Shown here: positions 37,237-45,688 of the stretch, in pieces | How positions within the stretch are numbered: position 1 is the stretch's first letter | How the letters are laid out: every line of letters starts with the position of its first letter | NCBI RefSeq assembly: GCF_021513155.1 | Contig: NZ_CP090983.1 | Location: forward strand, 1,158,501 to 1,222,500 | Origin: Jeotgalibaca sp. MA1X17-3 | GTDB taxonomy: Bacteria; Bacillota; Bacilli; Lactobacillales; Aerococcaceae | Length of the DNA stretch: 64,000 nucleotides | Reading direction: 5' to 3' | Position numbers and translations under genes: made by a program | The notes under the pieces: model-generated | What the model saw: the letters and a program-made list of their open reading frames with translations, nothing else | Told to the model about the DNA's origin: nothing | The model's database searches: none

Positions 37237-37273
37237 TATATGACCTATGTCATAATATCTGACTTTGGTCATA
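37233..37273. promoter_or_regulatory. Cluster of GTCATA half-sites (candidate operators)
   Basis: GTCATA occurs at 37233, 37249 and 37268, spaced 16 and 19 bases, and TATGAC at 37239. GTCATA-TATGAC (37233-37244) is a perfect palindrome and TATGAC-CTAT-GTCATA (37239-37254) another. A third, TGAC-TTTG-GTCA, is at 37261-37271 approximately. They lie 25-65 bases upstream of the -35 of the PTS operon, where an activator would bind. The RpiR-type regulator at the far end of the operon is a candidate. Confidence 0.5.
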
Positions 37274-37297
37274 TGAAATATATTGATGGCGCTTTTA

Positions 37298-37326
37298 TTG
37301 GCATGTTATCAGTGATAAGCTATACC
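37298..37326 (+). promoter_or_regulatory. Promoter with palindrome in the spacer
   Basis: TTGGCA (37298-37303), a 17-base spacer and TATACC (37321-37326) form the likely promoter. TTATCA-G-TGATAA (37306-37318) is a perfect palindrome inside the spacer, where a bound repressor would block RNA polymerase. Confidence 0.55.
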
Positions 37327-37351
37327 TATCTTAAAAAGAGGAGCGGTTAGA

Positions 37352-38911
37352 ATGGCGAGAAAAAAGAGATTTGGTGATTCTGTACAAAAGTTTGGACGAA
37401 CACTTTTATTGCCAATCGGTGTATTAGCACCTGTTGGAATGATTTTAGGAATTAGTGGTGCATTTGTACAGCCATATATGATTGAGCGGTTTGCTTTTTT
37501 AGGTAATGATAGTGTTAATGCACTTTTAATTAGTATTCGTACCATTGCTAGTGTTGTTTTTGATAATATTCCTCTCCTATTCGCAATGGGGGTTGCATAT
37601 GGGATGAGTAAAAAAGATAAAGGAATATCTGTTTTTGCTGCGGTTACTGGTTACTTAACTCTTATTATTACTATGAACGTCTGGTTAACTCTGACAGGTA
37701 AAATGGCTGATCCCGAAATTATGACCCAAGTCGGACAAATTAATGTATTAGGTATTCAAACAATGAATATTAGTGCTGCAGGTGGAATTATCACAGGGTT
37801 AATTGGAGCATGGGCAACGGATAAGTTTTACAATTTGGAACTACCGACTGCTTTTGCTTTCTTCTCTGGAAAAAAATCTGTTCCAATTATTACAATTGGT
37901 ATCATGATCGCGGTTGGTGCTTTGCTACCATTTATTTGGGAAATATTTGTAGGTGCCTTAATGAAGCTATCTGTTGTATTTTTAAGTACGATGGGACCTT
38001 TCTTTACGGCAGCAGGGGAACGTTTATTTATTCCATTTGGTTTGCATCATGTATGGAATGCTTTGTTCCGTTTCACCGAAGCGGGAGGATCATATATTAT
38101 TGATGGTCAAACTTTTGTTGGGGTCGTACCCGCTATGAATGAAGTATTGTTTAATCAAGGGCCGAACACTGAATATTGGTCTATGATGCCTGAATTGACT
38201 CGTTTTATGGCACAACAACAGATGCTTGTAACTTTATTCTTGTTTCCTGGAATTGCTTTTGCTATGTATAAAACCACTAGAGAAGAGAATAAGATAGAAG
38301 TTCGTTCTATGCTTATTACGATGGTTTTAACTGCAATGTTAGGAAATGTTACGGAACCACTAGAGTTTACTTTTGTATTTATTGCACCTTTACTCTTTGT
38401 AGTTTATGCAGGTATTGTAGGAATTGGGGCAGTGTTACTTTCTTTAGCAAACGTAGGGATTGGTTATATCCGTGGTACTATTTTTGATTTTGCAATCTTT
38501 GGTCTATTATATGAACGTACAAACTGGATTTTCTTAGTTTTAATAGGATCTGGATTGGGAATTCTAACCTATTTCCTATTTAAATGGGCAATTTTAAAAT
38601 ATGATATCAAAACACCTGGGAGAGAAGAATCACAAAATCTAGATAATACATTGATTCGTGAAAAAAGATACGATGAAATTGCAGGAATTGTTGTAGAAGC
38701 TTTAGGTGGAAGAAACAATATTGAAACGGTAGAAAACTGTATCACACGCTTACGAATTGATATTAATGATCCAAGAGCGGTTGATAAAGATTTGTTGGAA
38801 AAATCAGGTTCTACAGGATTTTTCTTCCCAGCTGATAAACATATTCATATTGTATATGGTCCTCAGGTAGAATTTGTTCGAAATGCAGTGGATGAGGCCT
38901 TATCAAAATAA
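37352..38911 (+). CDS. PTS glucose/GlcNAc/maltose-family IICB permease
   Basis: This 519-residue sugar permease couples uptake to phosphorylation. Its IIC domain (about residues 10-420) includes the family signature AAGERLFIPFGLHHVWNALF and GNVTEPLEF. The IIB domain (about 435-515) carries the phosphorylated Cys463 in ENCITRLRIDI. There is no IIA in the operon, so it must borrow a general glucose-type IIA, as MalX and related permeases do. The start follows AGAGGAGCGG. Downstream enzymes suggest that its cargo carries a C4-dicarboxylate part. The exact sugar cannot be read from the sequence. Confidence 0.9.
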   Translation: MARKKRFGDSVQKFGRTLLLPIGVLAPVGMILGISGAFVQPYMIERFAFLGNDSVNALLISIRTIASVVFDNIPLLFAMGVAYGMSKKDKGISVFAAVTGYLTLIITMNVWLTLTGKMADPEIMTQVGQINVLGIQTMNISAAGGIITGLIGAWATDKFYNLELPTAFAFFSGKKSVPIITIGIMIAVGALLPFIWEIFVGALMKLSVVFLSTMGPFFTAAGERLFIPFGLHHVWNALFRFTEAGGSYIIDGQTFVGVVPAMNEVLFNQGPNTEYWSMMPELTRFMAQQQMLVTLFLFPGIAFAMYKTTREENKIEVRSMLITMVLTAMLGNVTEPLEFTFVFIAPLLFVVYAGIVGIGAVLLSLANVGIGYIRGTIFDFAIFGLLYERTNWIFLVLIGSGLGILTYFLFKWAILKYDIKTPGREESQNLDNTLIREKRYDEIAGIVVEALGGRNNIETVENCITRLRIDINDPRAVDKDLLEKSGSTGFFFPADKHIHIVYGPQVEFVRNAVDEALSK

Positions 38912-38948
38912 AGAAAAGTAGAAAATGATTTTTAGGAGGACGGATAGA

Positions 38949-40325
38949 ATGAGAGCATTATATGATTCAAAAAGCAAAACGATGGATGATAGAGGAATCA
39001 AACATCTATTTTCTGATGAAGAGAAGTATAAAACATGGTTGTTATTTGAAACAGCATTGGCAGAAGCACAGGCTGAAGAAGGCTTCATTCCTGAACAAGC
39101 TGCTAAAGATATAAAAGAAGCTGCAAAAATAGAAAATATTGATTTTGAAGAAATGGATCGAATTTATCGGGAAATTGGACATGGATTTGTTCCCTTTTTA
39201 AAAGTATTAGTAAAAGCTTGTCCAGTAGAGAGCGGTAAATATATCCATTATGGAATTACTACACAAAATATTCAGCAGAGTTCACAGTTATACATGGTCA
39301 AACAAGTTCATCATAAATATATGCAGTTAATTGGAGAAATCTTAGAAAACCTAAGCATATTAGCTGAAGAGAACAAAGATGCGGTGATGGCAGGACGCAC
39401 ACATGGTCGTCATGCTACTCCAATTACATATGGTTATAAAGTATCTGTTTGGATTAGTGAATTTATTGAATGTTACGAACGAATGCAAGAAGTGGAAAAA
39501 CGAGTATTTAAAATCATGATGGGAGGGGCGGTTGGTACCTTTAGTTCTATGCCCGAAGTAGGTCCAACTGTTCAAAAGAGAGTTGCTGAATTAACTGGAA
39601 TGTATCCAATGGAGGTTCCTTCTAGAAATATTAGTACGCATAAAATTGAGTATATGATGAATTTATCTTTGATGGCTAATATTTGTCATAAAATAGCTGA
39701 AGAAGTATATAGTACAACATTAGAAGAGATTGCAGAAGTTTCAGAAGGATTCCGTGAAGGAACGGTTGGAAGTAGCACAATGCCACATAAAATCAATCCG
39801 AAGCTCGCAAAAGGGATTGTTGCAAATTCTCAAAAATTATATTCATTACCAGGTCTAGGTATGTATTCATCCGTTCGACCTTATGAAGGTGATAGTAGTA
39901 GTTATATGCTATTTGATGGCATTCTAGAAGAAGCATTAGAGCTAACAACAGAGGTCTTGTTACGAACCGAAGAGTTAACGCGAACAATGGTGCCGCACCG
40001 TGAACGTATGCTACATAATGTATGGAGAAATAAAGGTCTCGATAACACTGAGAATGTGATGATGGAATTAGCAACGAAATTAGGAAAAGATCAATCTCAC
40101 TCCTTGATGTATGAAATTGCGATGAAGACTGCAAATGATGGGGAAGATTTCTATACTAATTTAATGGCTAATGATTTAATTTCGGAGGAATTTACTGAAG
40201 AAGAAGTACGAAATATGATTGATCCAAGTAATTATATAGGGTTATCTGTTGAAATTGCAGAAAAAGAGGCTAAACGTGGAGCAAAAATGGCTCAAGAAAT
40301 CAAAGAATATTACAGAAAAAAGTAA
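38949..40325 (+). CDS. Adenylosuccinate lyase/fumarase superfamily lyase
   Basis: This 458-residue enzyme belongs to the fumarate-releasing lyase superfamily. The signature loop GSSTMPHKINPKLAKG and the region AGRTHGRHATPITYGYK (with catalytic His) are clear, resembling PurB and the carboxymuconate cycloisomerase branch. Members eliminate fumarate from N-succinyl or related substrates. The ATG at 38949 follows AGGAGGA. Its place between a sugar PTS and malic enzyme/fumarase argues for a catabolic role and not purine synthesis; no other pur genes are near. The substrate is inferred only. Confidence 0.87.
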   Translation: MRALYDSKSKTMDDRGIKHLFSDEEKYKTWLLFETALAEAQAEEGFIPEQAAKDIKEAAKIENIDFEEMDRIYREIGHGFVPFLKVLVKACPVESGKYIHYGITTQNIQQSSQLYMVKQVHHKYMQLIGEILENLSILAEENKDAVMAGRTHGRHATPITYGYKVSVWISEFIECYERMQEVEKRVFKIMMGGAVGTFSSMPEVGPTVQKRVAELTGMYPMEVPSRNISTHKIEYMMNLSLMANICHKIAEEVYSTTLEEIAEVSEGFREGTVGSSTMPHKINPKLAKGIVANSQKLYSLPGLGMYSSVRPYEGDSSSYMLFDGILEEALELTTEVLLRTEELTRTMVPHRERMLHNVWRNKGLDNTENVMMELATKLGKDQSHSLMYEIAMKTANDGEDFYTNLMANDLISEEFTEEEVRNMIDPSNYIGLSVEIAEKEAKRGAKMAQEIKEYYRKK

Positions 40326-40349
40326 GATATAATTGAATAACATCATTAG

Positions 40350-40384
40350 AAGAGGCCTCTATATAAATAATTTAGAGGCCTCTT
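40350..40384 (+). other. Strong hairpin inside the operon
   Basis: AAGAGGCCTCTA and TAGAGGCCTCTT pair perfectly around an 11-base AT loop, without a good T-tract afterwards. It may be an attenuating or mRNA-processing hairpin between the lyase and malic enzyme genes, or a leaky terminator. Confidence 0.55.
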
Positions 40385-40430
40385 TCTACATAAACATTGA
40401 AGAATGAAGAGTAAGAAAGGTGAGAATAAA

Positions 40431-41606
40431 ATGAATCAGAATCAAGCGAGTTTAGATATGCATGAATTTAAAAAAGGGAAAATATCCGTCGAAAGTAAAG
40501 TTGAAATCAATACAAGAGAAGACTTAGGCTTAGCTTACACTCCTGGCGTTGCTGAGCCATGTAGACAAATTGCTGAGAATCCTTCTGATGTATACCGTTA
40601 CACCTCAAAGGGAAATTTAGTGGCAGTTGTAACAGATGGCACAGCCGTTTTAGGTTTAGGAGATATCGGTCCAGAAGCATCTATGCCTGTAATGGAAGGA
40701 AAGGCTATTCTTTTTAAAGAATTTGCAGGAGTAGATGCTTTTCCTATTTGTTTAGATACAAAAGGTATAGAAGAAATTATTTCTACCGTAAAAAATATTT
40801 CTCCTTCTTTTGGAGGGATTAATTTAGAAGATATTTCTTCCCCACGTTGCTTTGAAATTGAAAAGCGATTAGATGAGTTATTACCCATACCAGTTTTTCA
40901 TGATGATCAACATGGAACTGCAATCGTAGTAACTGCAGGAATTATAAATAGTTTACGCTTAATTGGTAAAAAAATGGAAGACTTAAAAGTAGTATTAAAT
41001 GGTCCCGGTGCTGCTGGAACAGCAATCATTTATTTATTAATGCAAATGGGTGTAAAAGATTTAGTAGTATGTGATGAAAATGGTATTTTGGCAGAGAATA
41101 GAATGGTTCCTTTAGAATTACACAAAAGAAAATTAGCAGAAAGAACGAATCCAAGAAATGTTCAAGGGGATTTACGTGCAGCTTTAAAAGATGCAGATGT
41201 TTTTATTGGTGTATCCGTTAGTAACATTCTGACCAAAGAAATGATTCAATCAATGGCAAAAAATCCTATTGTTTTTGCGATGGCGAATCCAATTCCTGAA
41301 ATTATGTATAAAGACGCAAAAGCAGCAGGGGTTAAAGTTATGGGAACAGGACGGTCTGATTTCCCTAATCAAATTAATAATGTGTTGGCTTTTCCAGGAA
41401 TTTTTAAAGGAGCACTTTCTGTACGAGCTTCAACAATTAATCATGAAATGAAAATAGCAGCTGCTCATGCGATTGCAGATATGGTTCAGGATGATGAATT
41501 ATCTGAAGAATATATTATTCCTGATGCTTTGAATAAAGAAGTAGCTCAACAAGTGGCTGAGTATGTGTCCCGAGCTGCAAAGGAGACAGGAGTGAATCAA
41601 ATCTAA
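40431..41606 (+). CDS. NAD(P)-dependent malic enzyme
   Basis: This 391-residue enzyme converts malate to pyruvate and CO2. The N-terminal LGLAYTPGVAEPCRQI and VVTDGTAVLGLGDIGPEASMPVMEGKA are typical. The metal/malate site is in FPICLDT and HDDQHGTAIV, and the Rossmann motif VVLNGPGAAGTAI follows. The short form (no C-terminal phosphotransacetylase domain) is the Firmicute YtsJ/MaeE type. ATG 40431 is used because GAAAGGTGAG precedes it; the upstream ATG at 40404 has no ribosome site. It overlaps the fumarase start by one base (TAATG). Confidence 0.92.
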   Translation: MNQNQASLDMHEFKKGKISVESKVEINTREDLGLAYTPGVAEPCRQIAENPSDVYRYTSKGNLVAVVTDGTAVLGLGDIGPEASMPVMEGKAILFKEFAGVDAFPICLDTKGIEEIISTVKNISPSFGGINLEDISSPRCFEIEKRLDELLPIPVFHDDQHGTAIVVTAGIINSLRLIGKKMEDLKVVLNGPGAAGTAIIYLLMQMGVKDLVVCDENGILAENRMVPLELHKRKLAERTNPRNVQGDLRAALKDADVFIGVSVSNILTKEMIQSMAKNPIVFAMANPIPEIMYKDAKAAGVKVMGTGRSDFPNQINNVLAFPGIFKGALSVRASTINHEMKIAAAHAIADMVQDDELSEEYIIPDALNKEVAQQVAEYVSRAAKETGVNQI

Positions 41607-42964
41607 TGAGTAGAATAGAAAAAGATTCAATGGGAGAAGTTATTGTATCAGAAGAATTCCTATGGGGAGCACAAACGCAACGAAGTCTAGAAAATTTCCA
41701 TATTGGGTCTGAAAAAATGCCTTTATCATTGATAGAAGCACTCATTCAGGTGAAAAAAGCTTGTGCAATTGTTAATCAAAAAGAAGGGAAACTTTCTGCT
41801 AAGCATTCAACTTGGATTCAAGAAGCATGTTCTTTGTTGTTAAGTGATTTGGACACATATATGGTGCACTTTCCATTAAGTTTATGGCAAACAGGCAGTG
41901 GAACACAAACAAACATGAATGTGAATGAAGTAATTGCTCATTTAGCTTCATCTACTGGGGAAATCCATCCCAATGATCATGTAAATCTTTCGCAAAGTTC
42001 CAACGATGTCTTTCCCACTGCTATGCATATAGCAGCGATAAGTCAGTTGAAAAATAAACTCCTTCCAGAAATGGAAAAATGGGTAGAGTGTTTATCTAAT
42101 ATGGAGAAGAAGTACGCTGATGTTATTAAAATAGGTCGTACTCACTTACAAGATGCAACTCCCATTACGTTTGGTCAAGAAGTAAGTGGTTGGAAGTGTA
42201 TGATTGAAAATAGTCAAAAAGCAATTACATCAAGTAGCGAATCACTTTTAAAATTAGCAATTGGAGGAACAGCAGTAGGAACAGGTCTCAATGCATCCGA
42301 AGGCTTTGGTATTAAGATATGCAAAGAATTGGAACAGGAATTAGAAATATCGTTTGTTAATGACCCAAATAAATTTTTTGCTTTGACCAGTCATCAACCA
42401 TTGTCTTTTGTTCATGGTTCTTTACGTTCCTTAGCAAGTGATTTGATGAAGATTGCAAATGATATTCGTTGGTTAGCAAGTGGTCCGCGAAATGGATTAG
42501 CAGAACTAACTTTACCTAGCAATGAACCTGGTAGTTCGATTATGCCAGGAAAAGTTAATCCAACTCAAGCGGAAGCGTTGACTATGATTACTGTTCAAAT
42601 AATGGGAAACGATACAACGATCCAAATAGCTGCAAGCCAAGGTAATTTTGAATTGAATGTCTATAAACCCGTTCTGATTCATAATTTTCTTCAAACGATA
42701 ACGTTATTAGCTGACGGAATGAACTCATTTAGAGAAAAATGCTTAGAAGGAATAATTATCAATAAGGAAAAAATGAAAGAATATGTCGAGGACTCCTTAA
42801 TGCTAGTCACAGCATTTACTCCTTATATTGGTTATGAAAAAGCAGCTAAAATTGCTGAAAAAGCCCTTTTGGAGAATTTGACCTTAAAAGATTCCGCACT
42901 ATTATTAGGTTATGCTACGAATGAAGAATTGGACCTCTGGTTGAATCCGAAATCAATGATTTAA
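41606..42964 (+). CDS. fumC: Class II fumarate hydratase
   Basis: This 452-residue enzyme adds water to fumarate to give malate. FumC marks are visible: WQTGSGTQTNMNVNEVIA, NLSQSSNDVFPTAMH, GRTHLQDATPITFGQE, the GTAVGTGLNA loop and the signature GSSIMPGKVNPTQAE. These fit fumarase better than aspartase. Its start overlaps the malic enzyme stop, so the two are translated together. Many lactic acid bacteria lack most of the TCA cycle, so a fumarase inside a sugar PTS operon points to a specific fumarate source, which the preceding lyase could be. Confidence 0.9.
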   Translation: MSRIEKDSMGEVIVSEEFLWGAQTQRSLENFHIGSEKMPLSLIEALIQVKKACAIVNQKEGKLSAKHSTWIQEACSLLLSDLDTYMVHFPLSLWQTGSGTQTNMNVNEVIAHLASSTGEIHPNDHVNLSQSSNDVFPTAMHIAAISQLKNKLLPEMEKWVECLSNMEKKYADVIKIGRTHLQDATPITFGQEVSGWKCMIENSQKAITSSSESLLKLAIGGTAVGTGLNASEGFGIKICKELEQELEISFVNDPNKFFALTSHQPLSFVHGSLRSLASDLMKIANDIRWLASGPRNGLAELTLPSNEPGSSIMPGKVNPTQAEALTMITVQIMGNDTTIQIAASQGNFELNVYKPVLIHNFLQTITLLADGMNSFREKCLEGIIINKEKMKEYVEDSLMLVTAFTPYIGYEKAAKIAEKALLENLTLKDSALLLGYATNEELDLWLNPKSMI

Positions 42965-42996
42965 CTTCATAGGATAATAGTAATAAAATCAATCCG

Positions 42997-43032
42997 TAGA
43001 TGTAAGGAGATATGCTATACTGATTACATCTA
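42997..43032. promoter_or_regulatory. Promoter and 9-bp inverted repeat before the RpiR gene
   Basis: TG-C-TATACT (43013-43021) is an extended -10 promoter. TAGATGTAA (42997-43005) and TTACATCTA (43024-43032) are perfect inverted repeats flanking it with an 18-base spacer. This fits autoregulation of the downstream RpiR regulator. Confidence 0.6.
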
Positions 43033-43050
43033 AAAAAAGGATGATTGAGG

Positions 43051-43808
43051 ATGCTAAAATTTATAGACACTTACGATGATCTAACGGAGAGTGAAAAAAA
43101 GCACTTACTTATATTATCAATCACTTAGAAGAAATTCCTTATCTAACAATTAAACAGCTTGCTGATTTAGCTTTCGTTTCTAAAACAGTTATTATTAATC
43201 TTTCTCAAAAATTAGAATTTAGTGGTTTTAAAGAATTAAAATTTTATATTAATCAACAATTAAGAGAGAAAATTCCTTCTCAAAAAAATGGGACACAATC
43301 GATTCGTGAAAATAAAAAGCAAAGTATTGAAAAAACTTTTTCATTAGTATCAGATAACGATTTAACTCGTAGTGCAGAAGAAATTTTAAAAGCAAAAAAT
43401 GTTTTTATTATGGCTAGAGGGACTAGTAAAGCAGTTGGGCATTATCTAGAGCATTTACTATTTTCTTTAGGAATTCATTGCTTTTTTATTAAAGATTATA
43501 ATTTGTCTGAATCTTTTACAAACTTAGTAACAAAAGATGATGTAATTATTTTGATTTCCTTATCAGGAAATACGAAAAAAATTATAGATACAGCTAGAAA
43601 AGTCCACATGAAAAAAGCAAAGGTTATTAGTTTAACTTCTTTTCAATCTAATATATTAGCCTCTTACGCAGATGTAAGACTGTTTTCTCATACTGATGAG
43701 ACGGATACTAAACGTGATGATTCAATTTCTCGAATAGGTTTTTTTCTATTAGTTGACTTGATGATAGGAACAATCAAAGAGCAATTAAGTATTTCTACAA
43801 AAATATAA
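43051..43808 (+). pseudogene. RpiR/MurR family regulator, frameshifted
   Basis: The N-terminal HTH reads MLKFIDTYDDLTESEKK; a seven-A run at 43094-43100 lacks one A. Restored, it continues ALTYIINHLEEIPYLTIKQL and VSKTVIINLSQKLEFSGFKEL (recognition helix), then a SIS domain from FIMARGTSKAVGHYLEHLLF with DVIILISLSGNTKKIIDTAR. About 252 residues, normal length. The SIS domain binds sugar phosphates, so it probably senses the PTS product of this operon. Promoter and palindrome are immediately upstream. Likely a homopolymer error. Confidence 0.85.
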
Positions 43809-43818
43809 ATTACTTATT

Positions 43819-43866
43819 AGAACAGCCCTGCATCGATAATCCGTCGATGTAAGACTGTTCTATTTC
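43819..43866 (+). terminator. Terminator after the RpiR gene
   Basis: GAACAG and CTGTTC, with TGCATCGA and TCGATGTA inside, form a long hairpin followed by TATTTC. Confidence 0.65.
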
Positions 43867-44037
43867 TACTCTCTTGGAAAAAGTATTACAACCATTCGTG
43901 TATAATTTATAAAAGAAATATCAATTTTTTTAAAAAAGTTCATGTTATTATAAAAAGATGATAATATCAGTAAAAAATGCCATTTTATCTGCAATACTGA
44001 TATACTGGTTCAGCGAAGAAAAAGAAGGTAGGAGAAT

Positions 44038-45495
44038 ATGAAAAATAAAACATTTGAATCATTCGGGATTAGTCCTGAAATAGTAAAAGCACTTACGAGT
44101 TTGCGTTATTACCGTCCAACATTCGTACAGGAAGAAGTTATTCCGTTAGCTTTAGAAAAACAAGATATTATTGTAGAATCTCAAACAGGCAGCGGAAAGA
44201 CTGCGGCATTTGGAATTCCACTTTGTGAGCAAGTTTTGTGGGAAGAAAATAAACCCCAAGCACTAATTCTTGTCCCAACGAGAGAGCTAGCTCTACAAAT
44301 TAAGGCTGATATTATGAATATTGGTCGATTGAAAAGAATTAAAGTAACAGCCGTTTTTGGAAAATCACCTTTTAAAATACAAAAATCCGAACTCAAACAA
44401 AAAAGCCATATCGTTGTAGGGACTCCTGGACGAATACTGGAACACCTAAAAGAAGGAACTCTAGTAGTGAGTGAAGTCCGTAATCTAATTTTAGATGAAG
44501 CAGATGAAATGCTAAATATGGGATTCATCGATCAAGTAGAAGATATTATTGACTACTTACCAAAAGAACGTCAAACGATGCTTTTTTCAGCTACAATGCC
44601 TCCAGAAGTAGCTCGTTTAGCAAGTTTTCATATGACGAGTGACCGTGTTTCTATTAAAATGGAAAAAAATGTGGAGAATGCTCCAAAAATCTCACAATCC
44701 TACATCAGAGTTCAAGATGCTTCTAAAGAGAAACTATTACTAGATTTGTTGACGATTGAAAATCCAGATGCTTGTATCATTTTTTGTAATATGAAAGACA
44801 CGGTCAATGAGGTAGATGCGTATTTAGGTAAAGCAGACTTACCAGTGGATAAGTTACATGGTGGTATGGATCAAGAAGATCGTCTTGAAGTACTGGATGA
44901 TTTCCGTTCTGGAAAGCTTCGCTATTTAGTAGCAACAGATGTTGCTGCGCGTGGAATTGATATTGAAAATATTACTCACGTAATCAATTATGATGTTCCT
45001 TTTGAAAAGGAAAGCTTCACACATCGTATTGGAAGAACAGGTCGAGCAGGAAAAACGGGACTTGCGTTAACGATGGTCAGCGAAAATGATAAAAGAAGAT
45101 GGCAGGAAGTCCGAGACTATGTCTTTGACGACCAAGCTGAGATTATAGAAATAATGATTCCTAGTGAACGTACAGTTAGTCGTGCAAAAGATGCTTTTGA
45201 AAAGAAGATAAAGACTAGAACAGCTCCACGAATTGCCCGTAATAAAGAATTGAATAAAGATATTACTAAAATTTATTTCAATGGAGGTAAAAAGAAAAAA
45301 CTACGAGCCATTGATTTTGTAGGTACCTTAACTAGTATTAATGATGTTACTGCTGAAGATATTGGGATTATAACGATTCAGGAAAATGTAACGTATATTG
45401 AAGTCCTAAACGGAAAAGGCGGTTATGTTATTTCTGAAATGCAAAACCGAACAGTTAAAGGAAAGAAATTAAAAGTTCATAAAGCACGTAAATAA
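44038..45495 (+). CDS. dbpA: DEAD-box RNA helicase with DbpA RNA-binding domain
   Basis: This 485-residue ATP-dependent RNA helicase includes motif I SQTGSGKTAAF, DEAD motif LDEADEMLN, SAT (FSATMPPE), TDVAARGIDI and HRIGRTGRAG. The C-terminal domain (about 395-485, KIYFNGGKKKKLRAIDFVG... then GGYVISEMQ) matches the DbpA/YxiN RNA-binding domain that recognises 23S rRNA hairpin 92. It probably acts in 50S ribosome assembly. The GTAGGAG ribosome site precedes the ATG. Single-gene unit with a strong terminator. Confidence 0.93.
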   Translation: MKNKTFESFGISPEIVKALTSLRYYRPTFVQEEVIPLALEKQDIIVESQTGSGKTAAFGIPLCEQVLWEENKPQALILVPTRELALQIKADIMNIGRLKRIKVTAVFGKSPFKIQKSELKQKSHIVVGTPGRILEHLKEGTLVVSEVRNLILDEADEMLNMGFIDQVEDIIDYLPKERQTMLFSATMPPEVARLASFHMTSDRVSIKMEKNVENAPKISQSYIRVQDASKEKLLLDLLTIENPDACIIFCNMKDTVNEVDAYLGKADLPVDKLHGGMDQEDRLEVLDDFRSGKLRYLVATDVAARGIDIENITHVINYDVPFEKESFTHRIGRTGRAGKTGLALTMVSENDKRRWQEVRDYVFDDQAEIIEIMIPSERTVSRAKDAFEKKIKTRTAPRIARNKELNKDITKIYFNGGKKKKLRAIDFVGTLTSINDVTAEDIGIITIQENVTYIEVLNGKGGYVISEMQNRTVKGKKLKVHKARK

Positions 45496-45498
45496 ATA

Positions 45499-45530
45499 AA
45501 AAGGTTAGGACAGGTGTCCTAACCTTTTTT
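45499..45530 (+). terminator. Strong terminator of dbpA
   Basis: AAAAGGTTAGGACA and TGTCCTAACCTTTT form a 14-bp stem with a 2-base loop and T-tract. Confidence 0.92.
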
Positions 45531-45611
45531 GTGTTGATTCTAAATTAATTTTATTGTTCTTTTCTCCAACTGTAATTTGGAATGTAACACCAATACTTGA
45601 TTTAAATTACC

Positions 45612-45665
45612 CTTATTGACTACCTCAGTCAATAAGAGTAAAATAGAATTGACCGAACTGGTCGA
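45612..45665. promoter_or_regulatory. TetR promoter with two matching operators
   Basis: TTGACT (45616-45621), a 17-base spacer and TAAAAT (45639-45644) form the promoter. Operator 1 is CTTATTGACT-N5-AGTCAATAAG (45612-45636), a perfect 10-bp inverted repeat covering the -35. Operator 2 is TTGACC-N5-GGTCGA (45649-45665). Both share TTGAC-N7-GTC-A architecture and their centres are 33 bases apart, three helical turns. This is strong evidence of autoregulation by the TetR protein. Confidence 0.75.
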
Positions 45666-45688
45666 AGAGTAACAAGAAAGGATGAGAA

